From assembly GCF_005080885.1 (NCBI RefSeq), contig NZ_CP034864.1:333282-397281 (forward strand): a stretch of DNA of 64,000 nt, in the 5' to 3' direction. The notes beneath the pieces are model-generated. The model was not told where the DNA came from, did not search any database, and saw nothing but the letters and a program-made list of their open reading frames with translations. Below, piece after piece: positions 50,835 to 61,545 of the stretch (its first letter is position 1; every line of letters begins with the position of its first letter). The DNA is from Buchnera aphidicola (Macrosiphoniella sanborni) (lineage in GTDB: Bacteria; Pseudomonadota; Gammaproteobacteria; Enterobacterales; Enterobacteriaceae). The position numbers and the translations under genes are program-made.

Positions 50835-52988
50835 ATTTTGTTTTTTATTGTATTGTTTATATAAAAAACTATTCATACAATAAATGTAATATACTTTGAT
50901 ACTTTAATAAAAGTTAAAAATCATTCAAATATTTTATAAAAATATAACATAAAATAATGAAAATAAAAAAATTATAAATTATCTAAAAAAAATAATATTC
51001 TAATATTATTAAAATAATTTTATTATCATATGTATAAAATAATTTTATTATAATTCATACAATATTAAGTTGTATTATAAAAATAATTATAATGTTTTAT
51101 TATTTCATTCGTAAACTATTATTTTAAATTATAATAATAAAGATTTTATTTCCGAATATTAAAACATCTTAAAATAAGATCTATTTTATACAATAAAAAT
51201 TGTAATATTCTTATTTTTCTTTTTAAATCAATTATTTACAACCTAAAATTTTTAAAATAGGACATAAGAAAGGTATACAAGAAATACATACTCTTAAAAT
51301 GGATAATTTATAATAAATCATATTAAAACACATAATTTTACAGAACATTCTGTATGATATAAAAAAATTAATAAATTAAATATACATAATTTTTATTGTT
51401 ACAATTAACAGGTATATAATATAAAAAAGATCTAAAATATATACTTATAAAAATTATAAAATATTAGCTAATATTTCAAAAAAATAACATAACATATTTA
51501 AATAAAAGATGTAAATCAATTAAATATTATATGTAATTAATAAAAATATAATCTTTTATAAAAATTAATATTATTTAAATATCATTAAATGTATTAAATT
51601 ACTAAATACAACAAGATAAATTGAATTTTTTAGATAAAAATAATATTACGTATTAATCTTATATAAATTTGATAAATGTTTTAATATGATAAATTTATAA
51701 AAAAATATATTATATATTTTAAATACTTATTTTTTTAGAAAAAATGATTACTGAACAAATAATTATATTTATAAATTAATTATATCAATATTTTGCATTA
51801 AAGTATGTATTGTAAAAGTGATAATATATTATCATATCAAACTAATATAGAAGTATATTATATCATTTATTTTTTTATATCAAAAATGTATTATAAAAAT
51901 ATAAGATGATTTTATTATCATACATCTAATATTAAAGAGAAAATCTTTTATAAAAATAGTAATTTTTCAGTGTATTTACAAGAAACTTATAATATGATTT
52001 ATAATCATTTATTTAGATAATGAATTCAAACAAGACACTATCTTTAATCTTGTATTAATCTTATTGTATTAATCTTATCAAAATATATATTATCATGAAA
52101 TTTTTATTGCATTATAATAATATACATATTATTTTAGATGCTAATAAAATGTTTTTATATTAAATAAAAAGATATCTTTATTGTTTATTATAATTTTATT
52201 AAAAAAATTTAGTAAATTTAATTTAAATATTATAAAATATAGAAATTATCAAAAACGTTAAAATAACTATATATTATCTTATTTTAGTATATTAAAATAA
52301 TGTAATTCTCTATATAATATCTAAAAATTTTTATACTAATAATACATCATTTATTAAGATATATAAGTAGATATTTATAAAAAAGATAGCTTTAAAAATA
52401 TGTTAAAATATAAAATCAATCAATTGTTATCAAACGCTAATTGAGATTATTTCATTTTATCCATGATGCTAAAAAAATATCATCTGTTTTATAGATAATA
52501 TAACTCTAATAATTAAAAAACAATTACACAATATCAAATATTCTTGAATATTTTTTAAAATATTAAAAAAAATTAGTTCATTTAATTAATTTTTTATATG
52601 TTAATTATTTTTAGATAAAAAAACTAATAAAAAATATTAAGAAATATATTTCTTAATAAAATAACTGAACCTAAATATATTTTTATAAAATCTGGTCGTA
52701 TAAAAGATAAAAAACTTAATATTTTATCTCATGTTTATCAATTAACTTTCTTTTTCTTCTTCTTAAAAATATGAATTAATATTTTAATCTTATTAAAATA
52801 AAACTAAAAAAAATTGTACATAATAACAATATTTTTATTTTTTCAAGATCTATAAAAAATTTTTAATATTAGTTATAATTTTATGAAATATATTGTTTTA
52901 AAGTACAATTATAAGATTTAAAATATATAAATATTCATCATGCATCGTCAAAAAAATATATAACTATTTCTAAGGATTTAAAAAATTT
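50835..52988. other. 2.15-kb gene-free region with eroded genes between pncB and uup
   Basis: This is the longest stretch without a functional gene. The first part holds the pyrD relic (51092 onward). From about 51533 to 52988 only short stop-free runs occur. The longest I found is 52631-52771 (46 codons, plus, containing ITEPKYIFIKSGRIKDKKLN), unlike any family I recognise. E. coli carries pepN, pyrD, zapC, ycbX and rlmL between pncB and uup, so more than one lost gene may lie here. Confidence 0.7.
51092..51532 (+). pseudogene. pyrD: Relic of dihydroorotate dehydrogenase
   Basis: PyrD oxidises dihydroorotate to orotate in pyrimidine synthesis. One reading frame from the ATG at 51092 carries three separated matches, interrupted by many stops. 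MFYYFIRKLLF then a stop matches E. coli MYYPFVRKALF. At 51242, PKIFKI..KKGI...DNL matches PRLFRL..AEGL...VDNL. At 51425-51484, KIYTYKNYKILANISKNN matches KIYAYAGYIAINISSPN. Codon spacing between the second and third matches equals E. coli within about five residues, while about 47 residues are deleted after the first. The place between pncB and uup is right for pyrD. The end of the relic is not defined and further decay probably continues downstream. Confidence 0.85.
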
Positions 52989-54785
52989 ATGTCTTTAATT
53001 AATATAAAAGATGCTTTTTTATCATTTAGCAATTTAGAAATACTCAAAAATAGCACGTTATCCATTTATAAAAATGAAAGAGTATGTTTAATTGGAAAAA
53101 ATGGAACCGGAAAATCAACTGTATTAAAAGTAATTGATCAACAACAAGAATTAGATTTTGGACATGTTATTTATAAAAAAAATCTTAAAATATCTTATTT
53201 GCAGCAAGAAAATCCTAAAAATCTTAACATTTCTTTATATGATTTTATTAGTTCAGGATGTCAAAAAAATCATTTAATCAAAAAACAATCTAATCAAGAA
53301 AGTATACAAATCGAAAAAATAATACATTTAATTAAATTAGACAAAAATACTTTACTTTCTGAACTATCTGGTGGTTTATTAAGAAAAGCAACTTTAGGAC
53401 GAGTATTAATAGGAGAACCTGATGTACTCTTACTTGATGAGCCGACTAATCATTTAGATATAAAAACTGTTAAATGGCTAGAAACGTTTTTAAAAAAATT
53501 TTCTGGTAGTATCTTATTTGTATCACATGATAGAAAGTTTATACAAAATATATCTACACGTATTGTTGATCTTGATCGCGGGAAATTAATTTCCTGGCCA
53601 GGAAACTATAAAAATTTTATAAAATTAAAAAATGAAAGCATTAATTTAGAAAAGATACAAAAAAAATTATTTGATAAAAATTTAGAAAAAGAAGAGAAAT
53701 GGATTAGAAAAAGTCCTAAAGCACGATCTACACGAAATGAAGGAAGAGTAAAGAATTTAAAAATTTTAAGAAAAGAATATGAAGATTATAAAACAATAGA
53801 AAAATTTAATAATATTAAAATTAATGAATCTAAAAAAAATTTGGGTAAAATAATTTTTAAACTAGAAAATATAGAATATTTTATTAATAATAATATTATT
53901 ATTCGAAATTTTTCATCAATTATTCAGCATGGTGATAAATTAGGATTAATTGGTGACAATGGATGTGGGAAAAGCACATTAATCAAAATACTTTTAGGTA
54001 AAAAAAAACCTAAAAAAGGAAATATTTATACAGGTAGTACATTAAAAATATCATATTTTGATCAAAATAGATCTTCATTAGATTTAAATAAATCTATTAT
54101 TGATAATATATCTTATGGTAAAGAAAAAATTTTTATGAATGGAAAAGAACAACATATTATAGGATATCTAAAAAATTTTCTTTTTAAACCATATCAATTA
54201 CAATCTTTAGTAAAAACATTATCTGGAGGAGAATGTAATAGATTAATGTTAGCAAGATTGTTTTTGAAACCAAGTAATGTACTCATTCTTGATGAACCTA
54301 CAAATGATTTAGACTTAGATACTTTAGCGTTAATAGAAAAAATTATTATAAATTACAAAGGTACTGTAATAATCGTAAGTCATGATGAAGAATTTATTAA
54401 TAATACAGTAAATAAATGTTGGTTATTTAAAAATAATGGCATTATTGAAACACATGCAGGAAATTATGAATTTTTAAAAAAAATAGATAATAATTTTAAG
54501 AAAAAATCAAAACAAGATACTTTATCTAAAAAAAATATTACAGTAAAAATAAAAAATAATTCTTTAAAAATACTTAATCAAACATTATATCAAATAGAAA
54601 AAATAGAATTAAAAATTAAAAATTTACAACAAATTATTAATGAACCAAACTTTTTTAAAAAAAAACTAGAAGAAAAATTACCAATATTACAAATGTTATC
54701 TACAGAAGAAAAAAAATTAAAAAAAAATATCATCTATTGGGAACAATTAGAAGAATCAATACATAAAAAAAATAAAAATATTTAA
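52989..54785 (+). CDS. uup: ABC-F ATPase Uup
   Basis: Uup is a cytoplasmic ABC-F protein linked to ribosomes and to suppression of transposon excision in E. coli. The 598 residues (E. coli 635) have two ATPase cassettes: Walker A GKNGTGKST (about 36-44) and GDNGCGKST (about 322-330), signatures LSGGLLRKA and LSGGECNRL, and Walker B LLLDEPTNHLD and LILDEPTNDLD. The Lys-rich linker lies between them and a C-terminal coiled coil after about 515. CTAAGGA precedes the ATG. Confidence 0.95.
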   Translation: MSLINIKDAFLSFSNLEILKNSTLSIYKNERVCLIGKNGTGKSTVLKVIDQQQELDFGHVIYKKNLKISYLQQENPKNLNISLYDFISSGCQKNHLIKKQSNQESIQIEKIIHLIKLDKNTLLSELSGGLLRKATLGRVLIGEPDVLLLDEPTNHLDIKTVKWLETFLKKFSGSILFVSHDRKFIQNISTRIVDLDRGKLISWPGNYKNFIKLKNESINLEKIQKKLFDKNLEKEEKWIRKSPKARSTRNEGRVKNLKILRKEYEDYKTIEKFNNIKINESKKNLGKIIFKLENIEYFINNNIIIRNFSSIIQHGDKLGLIGDNGCGKSTLIKILLGKKKPKKGNIYTGSTLKISYFDQNRSSLDLNKSIIDNISYGKEKIFMNGKEQHIIGYLKNFLFKPYQLQSLVKTLSGGECNRLMLARLFLKPSNVLILDEPTNDLDLDTLALIEKIIINYKGTVIIVSHDEEFINNTVNKCWLFKNNGIIETHAGNYEFLKKIDNNFKKKSKQDTLSKKNITVKIKNNSLKILNQTLYQIEKIELKIKNLQQIINEPNFFKKKLEEKLPILQMLSTEEKKLKKNIIYWEQLEESIHKKNKNI

Positions 54786-54808
54786 TTTTTCTAAACAACT
54801 TATTATAT

Positions 54809-55747
54809 TTAAGAAATATATTTTTCTCTACATAATAAAGAACAACATTTTTTAAAATATATTGAACATTGATGACATTGAATGAAAAGAAGATGACATA
54901 AATTATATTGACAATTAATATAAGTATCAGCAGGTTGATTACACTGTTTACAAAAAGATATTATTTTATCTGAAACTTTTTCGCTCATGCGATGATCAAA
55001 AACAAAATTTTTTCCTTCAAACAAAATTGGCAATCCATTTTTTTTAGCATCATGTACATAACCTAAAATACCTCCTTGTATATGATAGACATTTTTAAAA
55101 CCATTAAAAAGCATCCAAGCAGTAGCTTTTTCACAACGAATACCTCCGGTACAATACATAACAATATTTTTATTTTTTGCATAATGCATTAATTTTATTA
55201 CATTTCGTAATTGTTCTCGAAAAGTTAAACTTTTAATTTCTATTGCATTTTTAAAATGACCAATAGCATATTCATAAGAATTTCTCATATCAATAAATAT
55301 TGTTTGGTTATCATGTAACATGAAATTAACCATTTTTGCTTTAATATAAATACCAACATGCTGTGGATGAAAAAAAGGTTCTATAATACCATCTTGTACA
55401 ATTTTTTTTTTAATTTTAACAGATAGAAACCAGAAAGATTTTTCGTAATTTAATGCCTTATTAATATGTAAGTTTTTTAATTGAACGTCTAATCTAGCTA
55501 AAAATCTTTTTAAAAATAAATAATATTGTTTTGGAATACTTATTTGTGCATTAATACCTTCTTCAGCAATATAAACACGTCCTAAGAAATTATATTTATA
55601 AAAAAATTTATAAATTAAATCTCGATATTCTTGAAGTTTGATTATTGTAAAATATTTATAAAAAGACAATGTTAAACGTGAATCATTTTCATAAAACATA
55701 CGTTTTTTTAGTTCTTTTTTAGAAATTACATTATGTAAACGAGACAT
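54809..55747 (-). CDS. trhO: tRNA uridine-34 hydroxylase TrhO
   Basis: TrhO (YceA) hydroxylates wobble uridine in tRNA. From 55747 it is 312 residues (E. coli 350). It has the N-terminal YceA-type domain (TLSFYKYFTI, GRVYIAEEGINAQIS) and a rhodanese domain with the active Cys in MYCTGGIRCEKA (about 180). A Cys-rich end (CKQCNQPAD, CCSLLC) follows. The last 35-40 residues of E. coli TrhO are missing. The ATG at 55747 has AAGG 8 bases upstream; a GTG three codons earlier overlaps that site. Confidence 0.93.
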   Translation of the reverse strand: MSRLHNVISKKELKKRMFYENDSRLTLSFYKYFTIIKLQEYRDLIYKFFYKYNFLGRVYIAEEGINAQISIPKQYYLFLKRFLARLDVQLKNLHINKALNYEKSFWFLSVKIKKKIVQDGIIEPFFHPQHVGIYIKAKMVNFMLHDNQTIFIDMRNSYEYAIGHFKNAIEIKSLTFREQLRNVIKLMHYAKNKNIVMYCTGGIRCEKATAWMLFNGFKNVYHIQGGILGYVHDAKKNGLPILFEGKNFVFDHRMSEKVSDKIISFCKQCNQPADTYINCQYNLCHLLFIQCHQCSIYFKKCCSLLCREKYIS

Positions 55748-55793
55748 TTTAAACACCTTTTATTATGATAATTTAATCATATATAAAATCATT

Positions 55794-58655
55794 TTAAGAA
55801 GATAAATTTTGTAAAAGTTTTATTTGATCAGATAATTTTTTCCATGTTTTCTTTAATTCTAATAGTCTATTTTTTTCTTTAGTAACTATAGTGTTTGGAG
55901 CAAATTTCATGAAATTTTTATTAGAAATATTTTCTTGAATTTTTAATAAATTAATTTTTATTTTTTTTTCTTCTTGTTTTAAACGTTTTAATTCCACTTC
56001 TTTATCAATTAATTTTAGAATAGGAATGAGAATCTCTACTTCATCTATTATCTCTTTAACACATAAATCTTCATTATATTTACGAACCAATATTGTAATG
56101 CTGTCTAAAAAAGATATACTCTTAATTAATAAGAGATTATCTATAATAATTTTCTCTTTTTCATGAGTAACATTATATAAAAATATAGGTAATAGTTTAG
56201 TACGGCTAATATTCATTTTAACTCTAATATTTCTTAGAAATACAATAATTTTTTTTATCCAATTCATATTAATTAATATTTTTTGATCAAATAATTCTTT
56301 TTTATATTTTGGAAAATTTTCTAACATAATTGTATTTGATTTAATATTTTTAATTAACTTTATACGCTGCCAAATTGTTTCTGTAATAAAAGGCATAATA
56401 GGATGTGTTAATTTTAAAAAAGACTCTAAAACATGTAGCAAAACATTTTTAGTTAAATAAATTTCTCTATCAGAACCTGTTTTAATCACGATTTTTACAA
56501 ATTCTAAATACCAATCACAAAATATATTCCAAATAAAATCATATAAAGTATTAGATGCAATATCAAATCTATAAGTATCTAAAGATTTGCGATACAATTT
56601 TATTGTATTATTTAACTTTATTAAAATCCATTTATTTATTAATAACATATTATCTTCTAAATCACATTCTAAAAAATTATGATTTTCTGTGTTTTGCAAA
56701 ACAAATCGACTAGCATTCCATAGTTTATTACAAAAATTACGATACCCCTGTAATCTACTCATATCCCATTTTATATCACGTGTGCTAGATGCTAATGCTA
56801 AAAAAGTAAAACGTAGTGCATCTGTTCCAGTAGATGCAATACCTTCTGGAAATTGTTTTAAAGTAGACTCAACGATTTTTTTAGATAGTTTAGGATCGAA
56901 TAAATTTTTTGTTCTTTTTTTAATTAATGCATTTATTGAAATACCGTCTATCATATCTAAAGGATCAATAACGTTACCTTTTGATTTTGACATTTTTTGA
57001 CCATATTCATCTCGAATTAATCCTGTGATATAAATGTTTTTAAAAGGTACTTCAGGATTATTATGTTTATCTTTTATAAAATACATTGTTAACATAATCA
57101 TCCTTGCAATCCAAAAAAAAATAATATCAAAACCACTGACTATTACATTAGTAGGATGAAAAATTTTTAAAAATTTAGTTTTCTTAGGCCACCCTAGTGT
57201 TGAAAAAGTCCATAATCCTGAAGAAAACCAGGTATCTAATACATCTTCTTCTTGAATTAACGATATATTTTTTGATATTGAATATTTTAAACGTATTTCT
57301 TCTTCATTATGTCCTACATATATATTTTTTTTATCATCATACCACACTGGAATTTGATGCCCCCACCATAACTGACGAGAAATACACCAATCTTCAATAT
57401 TATTCATCCAAGACAAATACATACTTTCATATTTTTTAGGTATAAATTTTATTTTTTTATCTTTTACAGCATAAATAGCTTCTTGAGCTAATTTAGATGT
57501 TTTTAAATACCATTGATTTGTAAGCATGGGTTCAATAATAACATCACTTCTGTCACTATAAGGTACAATAATATCAGATTCTTCAATTTTTTCTAACAAC
57601 CCTAATTTCGATAATTCATTAACTATTTTAGTTCGTGCAGATAAAATATTTAATTTTTGAAATTGATATGGAATAAATGTGCTATATTTATGAGATTTTT
57701 TACCTTTGTAGTTATATACGTCAGCAACAGATTTTATACGTCCATCAAGAGTAAAAATATTAATCATTGGTAAATGATGCCTTACCCCTACTTTATAATC
57801 ATTAAAATCATGTGCAGGAGTTATTTTTACACAACCAGTATCTTTATCTAAATTAGCATATTCATCTCCAATGATAGGAATGACTCTATTGATTAACGGA
57901 CACATAGCAAATTGTCCAATAAGAAAATTATTATTCATATCTTTAGGATTTATAGCAATAGCTGTATCTCCTAATAAAGTTTCTGGTCGAGTAGTAGCAA
58001 TAACTAAATACTTAATTTGATTTTTTAGCAAAATGTTATTTTGAATAATTGGATAACGAATAAACCATTTTTTTCCTTTTATTAAACGATGCTCAACTTC
58101 TAAATCTGAAACTACAGTCTCTAATTTTGAATCCCAATGTACTAACCTTTTTTTTTGATAAATAAAATTATTTTGATAAAAAATAATAAAAGCTTCTCTT
58201 ACAGCAACAGATATTTCAGGATCTAAAGTAAATTTTTCATATTCCCAATCAACAGATATACCTAAACGTCGCATTTGTTGTTTTATAATATCACTAGATT
58301 TTTTTTTCCATATCCATATTTTTTTTATAAATTCTTCTCTGCTATAATCTTTTTTAGTTTTTTGTTCAGTTAAAAACATATGACGTTCAACTAATATTTG
58401 AGTTGCTATTCCTGCATGATCTGTTCCAACTTGCCAAAATGTATTTTTTCCTTGCATTCTATTATAACGAATTAATACATCCATAATAGTTTGTTGAAAT
58501 GCATGACCCATATGTAAACTACCTGTAATATTAGGAGGAGGCATCATAATACAAAAAGTTGTTTTTTTTTTATTATTGGGTTTGAAATATCCATTTGTTT
58601 CCCAAAAATTATATAAAACTTCTTCAATACGTTTAGGATTATAATTTTTTTCCAT
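55794..58655 (-). CDS. valS: Valyl-tRNA synthetase
   Basis: ValS charges tRNA-Val and edits threonine. The 953 residues (E. coli 951) show the class I motifs HMGH (GSLHMGHAFQQ, about 45) and KMSKS (GQKMSKSKGNV, about 555), the CP1 editing domain with ATTRPETLLGDTAIA, the anticodon domain, and a C-terminal coiled coil (about 885-950). An in-frame ten-A run occurs at NNKKKTTF near the start. holC, between valS and pepA in E. coli, is gone (110-bp gap). Confidence 0.97.
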   Translation of the reverse strand: MEKNYNPKRIEEVLYNFWETNGYFKPNNKKKTTFCIMMPPPNITGSLHMGHAFQQTIMDVLIRYNRMQGKNTFWQVGTDHAGIATQILVERHMFLTEQKTKKDYSREEFIKKIWIWKKKSSDIIKQQMRRLGISVDWEYEKFTLDPEISVAVREAFIIFYQNNFIYQKKRLVHWDSKLETVVSDLEVEHRLIKGKKWFIRYPIIQNNILLKNQIKYLVIATTRPETLLGDTAIAINPKDMNNNFLIGQFAMCPLINRVIPIIGDEYANLDKDTGCVKITPAHDFNDYKVGVRHHLPMINIFTLDGRIKSVADVYNYKGKKSHKYSTFIPYQFQKLNILSARTKIVNELSKLGLLEKIEESDIIVPYSDRSDVIIEPMLTNQWYLKTSKLAQEAIYAVKDKKIKFIPKKYESMYLSWMNNIEDWCISRQLWWGHQIPVWYDDKKNIYVGHNEEEIRLKYSISKNISLIQEEDVLDTWFSSGLWTFSTLGWPKKTKFLKIFHPTNVIVSGFDIIFFWIARMIMLTMYFIKDKHNNPEVPFKNIYITGLIRDEYGQKMSKSKGNVIDPLDMIDGISINALIKKRTKNLFDPKLSKKIVESTLKQFPEGIASTGTDALRFTFLALASSTRDIKWDMSRLQGYRNFCNKLWNASRFVLQNTENHNFLECDLEDNMLLINKWILIKLNNTIKLYRKSLDTYRFDIASNTLYDFIWNIFCDWYLEFVKIVIKTGSDREIYLTKNVLLHVLESFLKLTHPIMPFITETIWQRIKLIKNIKSNTIMLENFPKYKKELFDQKILINMNWIKKIIVFLRNIRVKMNISRTKLLPIFLYNVTHEKEKIIIDNLLLIKSISFLDSITILVRKYNEDLCVKEIIDEVEILIPILKLIDKEVELKRLKQEEKKIKINLLKIQENISNKNFMKFAPNTIVTKEKNRLLELKKTWKKLSDQIKLLQNLSS

Positions 58656-58755
58656 GATGTTTATTATTTTGTCAATTAAAAAGAAATGATATATAATGAA
58701 ATTATTTTTAAAATAATGAATATTTTAAATATTCTTATTATTATACATAACAATA

Positions 58756-58795
58756 TTTGATTGATTTAATAAAAATTTGATTGATTTAATAAAAA
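58756..58795. repeat. Tandem duplication, 20-bp unit, at the end of pepA
   Basis: Two identical 20-bp copies (58756-58775 and 58776-58795) overlap the pepA stop. The unit begins TTTGATTGATTTAAT. The inner copy encodes FLLNQSN; the outer is out of frame because 20 is not a multiple of three, and it creates the present stop. Confidence 0.9.
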
Positions 58796-60274
58796 TTGAC
58801 ATAAAAGTTCTACGGGACGTCCAGTTGCACCTTTATCTTTATTAGATCTCCATGCAGTTCCTGCAATATCTAAATGTGCCCACTTATATTGTTTAGTAAA
58901 ATTTGCAAGAAAACAAGCAGCAATAATAGCTCCAGCTTGACTACTGGTTCCTGTATTATTTAAATCTGCAATGTGAGAAGTTAACTCTTTTTGATATTCC
59001 GGATCTAATGGTAAAGACCATATTTTGTCATCAGTTTGTTGAGAAGCATGATATAATTGTTTTTCAAGATTCTTGTTATTACTAAAAAGACCACTGATTG
59101 ATTTTCCTAAAGCAGTAACACAAGCACCAGTTAAAGTGGCAATATCAATTACTATGTCCGGAGAAAAGCGTCGGACATATGTTAAAGAATCACATAATAC
59201 TAAACGTCCTTCTGCATCAGTATTTAATATCTCTACTGTTTTACCTGACATGGTAGTTAAAACATCTCCAGGTCTAAAAGCTTGACCACTAGGCATATTT
59301 TCACAACCAGATAAAATCCCTATTATTGTTAACGGTAAATTTAATTCAGCAGCCATAATCATAGTTCCATAAACTGCTGCAGCACCGCACATGTCATATT
59401 TCATATAATTCATATTAGCAGAGGGTTTAATAGATATTCCTCCAGAATCAAATGTTAAACCTTTACCTATTAAAGCAATAATTTTTTTATCAGCACTATT
59501 TTTTCTTGAATATTTAACTACAGACATAAATGGTTTATTTTTTGATCCATTTCCAACAGAAACATATGCATGCATACCTAATTTTTTCATTTCTTCAACA
59601 TTAATCACTTCAACAGTAATATTCTGTGGATATTTTTCATGTAATTTTTGAGCTTCATTAGCTAAATACAACGGATTACAAATATTAGGTGGTAAATTAC
59701 TTAAATTTTTTGCTGATATAAGCGCATCACTAATAGCTAATGCATGTTTTAAAGATACTTGTGCATTATATAAATCATGTTCTATTAAAATATTTATAGT
59801 TACTTGGTATAGATGATGTACATCATTTTTTTTAAAACTATTAATTTTACAAATTTTATATGTATTCTCTCTTATAGAGAGTAACAAACATCTAACAATC
59901 CAATATATATTATCCTGAATATCAATAATTAATTCTGAAACAGAATAAATGACATTTTTTATAGAACACTTATTCAATACCTCTACACTATTTTTTATAA
60001 TTTTTTTAAAATTTGATTTGTTTAATTCATTTTTTTTTCCACAACCAATTAATAATATTCTTTTTGAAATTACATTCGGAATATTATATAATATAAGTGT
60101 ATCTCCTATTTTTCCTTGAATATCATTCAACTGAAGTAAAGAAGTAATATAATGATTACTACATTTATCTAAATAATTTGCAGAATCAGATAATTGACAT
60201 GATTCAAAAATAGCGATAACAATACAATCAGTCTGTTCTTTTTCCAAAATAGAATTCTTTATAAAAAAATTCAT
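58766..60274 (-). CDS. pepA: Leucyl aminopeptidase PepA
   Basis: PepA is a hexameric metallo-aminopeptidase that recycles peptides; in E. coli it also binds DNA at Xer sites and carAB. The 502 residues (E. coli 503) have a variable N domain (to about 165), and the M17 catalytic domain with GKGLTFDSGGISIKP, the metal and active-site motif NTDAEGRLVLCDSL (about 352-365) and DIATLTGACVTALG. A 20-bp duplication has rewritten the final residues after FLLNQSN. Confidence 0.95.
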   Translation of the reverse strand: MNFFIKNSILEKEQTDCIVIAIFESCQLSDSANYLDKCSNHYITSLLQLNDIQGKIGDTLILYNIPNVISKRILLIGCGKKNELNKSNFKKIIKNSVEVLNKCSIKNVIYSVSELIIDIQDNIYWIVRCLLLSIRENTYKICKINSFKKNDVHHLYQVTINILIEHDLYNAQVSLKHALAISDALISAKNLSNLPPNICNPLYLANEAQKLHEKYPQNITVEVINVEEMKKLGMHAYVSVGNGSKNKPFMSVVKYSRKNSADKKIIALIGKGLTFDSGGISIKPSANMNYMKYDMCGAAAVYGTMIMAAELNLPLTIIGILSGCENMPSGQAFRPGDVLTTMSGKTVEILNTDAEGRLVLCDSLTYVRRFSPDIVIDIATLTGACVTALGKSISGLFSNNKNLEKQLYHASQQTDDKIWSLPLDPEYQKELTSHIADLNNTGTSSQAGAIIAACFLANFTKQYKWAHLDIAGTAWRSNKDKGATGRPVELLCQFLLNQSNFY

Positions 60275-60528
60275 AATATTTTCACTTATCTTTAAATAAT
60301 GATTTTCATTTTAAAATTTTTATAAAAAAAAAGAAACATATTTTTATTAAAGTTCTATTATTTTCTTTTGCAATCAAAATAATTTACATCTTATTTGTTA
60401 AAACTTGATTAAGATTAAAACTTAATTGAGATAATTTAAATTTAATATAAAATATTATATACTATAAAAATATTTTTCTTCAATTTGAATTTATATAAAT
60501 AATATTTTTATTTAGAAACGAGATTATT

Positions 60529-61545
60529 ATGAATCATCTATATCAACGTGATTTTTTGAGATTATTAGATTTTAATACTTCAGAATTAGAGAATATAATA
60601 ACATTAGCCCAAAAATTAAAAAAAATAAAAAAAAACAATCAAGAAATCCAACTATTAAATAAAAAAAATATAGCTTTAATTTTTGAAAAAGAATCAACTC
60701 GAACCAGATGTGCTTTTGAAGTAGCTGCGTTTGATCAAGGAGCACATGTCACATATCTTGGAGTCGGTAGTACACATTTAGGAAAAAAAGAATCAATTGA
60801 AGATACAGCTAAAATACTTGGACGTTTATATGATGGTATTCAATATAGAGGACATAATCATAAAACAATAGAAACATTAGCTAAATATTCAGAAGCTCCA
60901 GTATGGAATGGATTAACTGAAAAATTCCATCCAACACAATTACTTGCTGATTTATTAACCATAAAAGAAATCTCCCCTCAAAAAAAAATACATGAAATAA
61001 AATGTGCATATATAGGAGATGCACGTAATAATATAGGAAATAGTTTATTAGAAGCAGCTGTATTATATAATTTTGATCTTCGTTTTATTGCTCCAAAAGA
61101 ATTTTGGCCAGAAAACAATCTATTAACATTTTGTCAAAAAAGAAGAAATAATATAAAATTAAATATTACATGTACTGAAGATATACATCAAGGAGTAAAA
61201 AATGTAGATTTTATATATACCGACGTTTGGGTGTCGATGGGAGAATCAAAAAAATTTTGGGAAAAAAGAATTAAATTATTACGCGCTTATCAAGTAAATA
61301 ATTTAGTACTAGAAATGAGTGAAAATCCACAAATAAAAGTATTACATTGTCTTCCTGCTTTCCATGATCAAAATACTGAAATTGGAAAATATTTATTTAA
61401 AAAATATGGATTTAAAAATGGCGTAGAAATTACAGATGATGTATTTCAAAAAAATGAAAAAATTATTTTTGATCAAGCTGAAAACCGACTACATACTATA
61501 AAAGCCATTCTTATATCTAGTTTAAGAAAAACCATAGAACTTTAA
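60529..61545 (+). CDS. argF: Ornithine carbamoyltransferase
   Basis: ArgF (ArgI type) makes citrulline from ornithine and carbamoyl phosphate, for arginine supply. The 338 residues (E. coli 334) have the carbamoyl-phosphate site [16 protein letters not shown] (about 53), [25 protein letters not shown] for ornithine and the catalytic HCLPAFHD (about 272). It lies after pepA; pyrB and pyrI, which lie on the ridA side in E. coli, are missing. Carbamoyl phosphate use by this window is therefore for arginine only. Confidence 0.96.
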   Translation: MNHLYQRDFLRLLDFNTSELENIITLAQKLKKIKKNNQEIQLLNKKNIALIFEKESTRTRCAFEVAAFDQGAHVTYLGVGSTHLGKKESIEDTAKILGRLYDGIQYRGHNHKTIETLAKYSEAPVWNGLTEKFHPTQLLADLLTIKEISPQKKIHEIKCAYIGDARNNIGNSLLEAAVLYNFDLRFIAPKEFWPENNLLTFCQKRRNNIKLNITCTEDIHQGVKNVDFIYTDVWVSMGESKKFWEKRIKLLRAYQVNNLVLEMSENPQIKVLHCLPAFHDQNTEIGKYLFKKYGFKNGVEITDDVFQKNEKIIFDQAENRLHTIKAILISSLRKTIEL

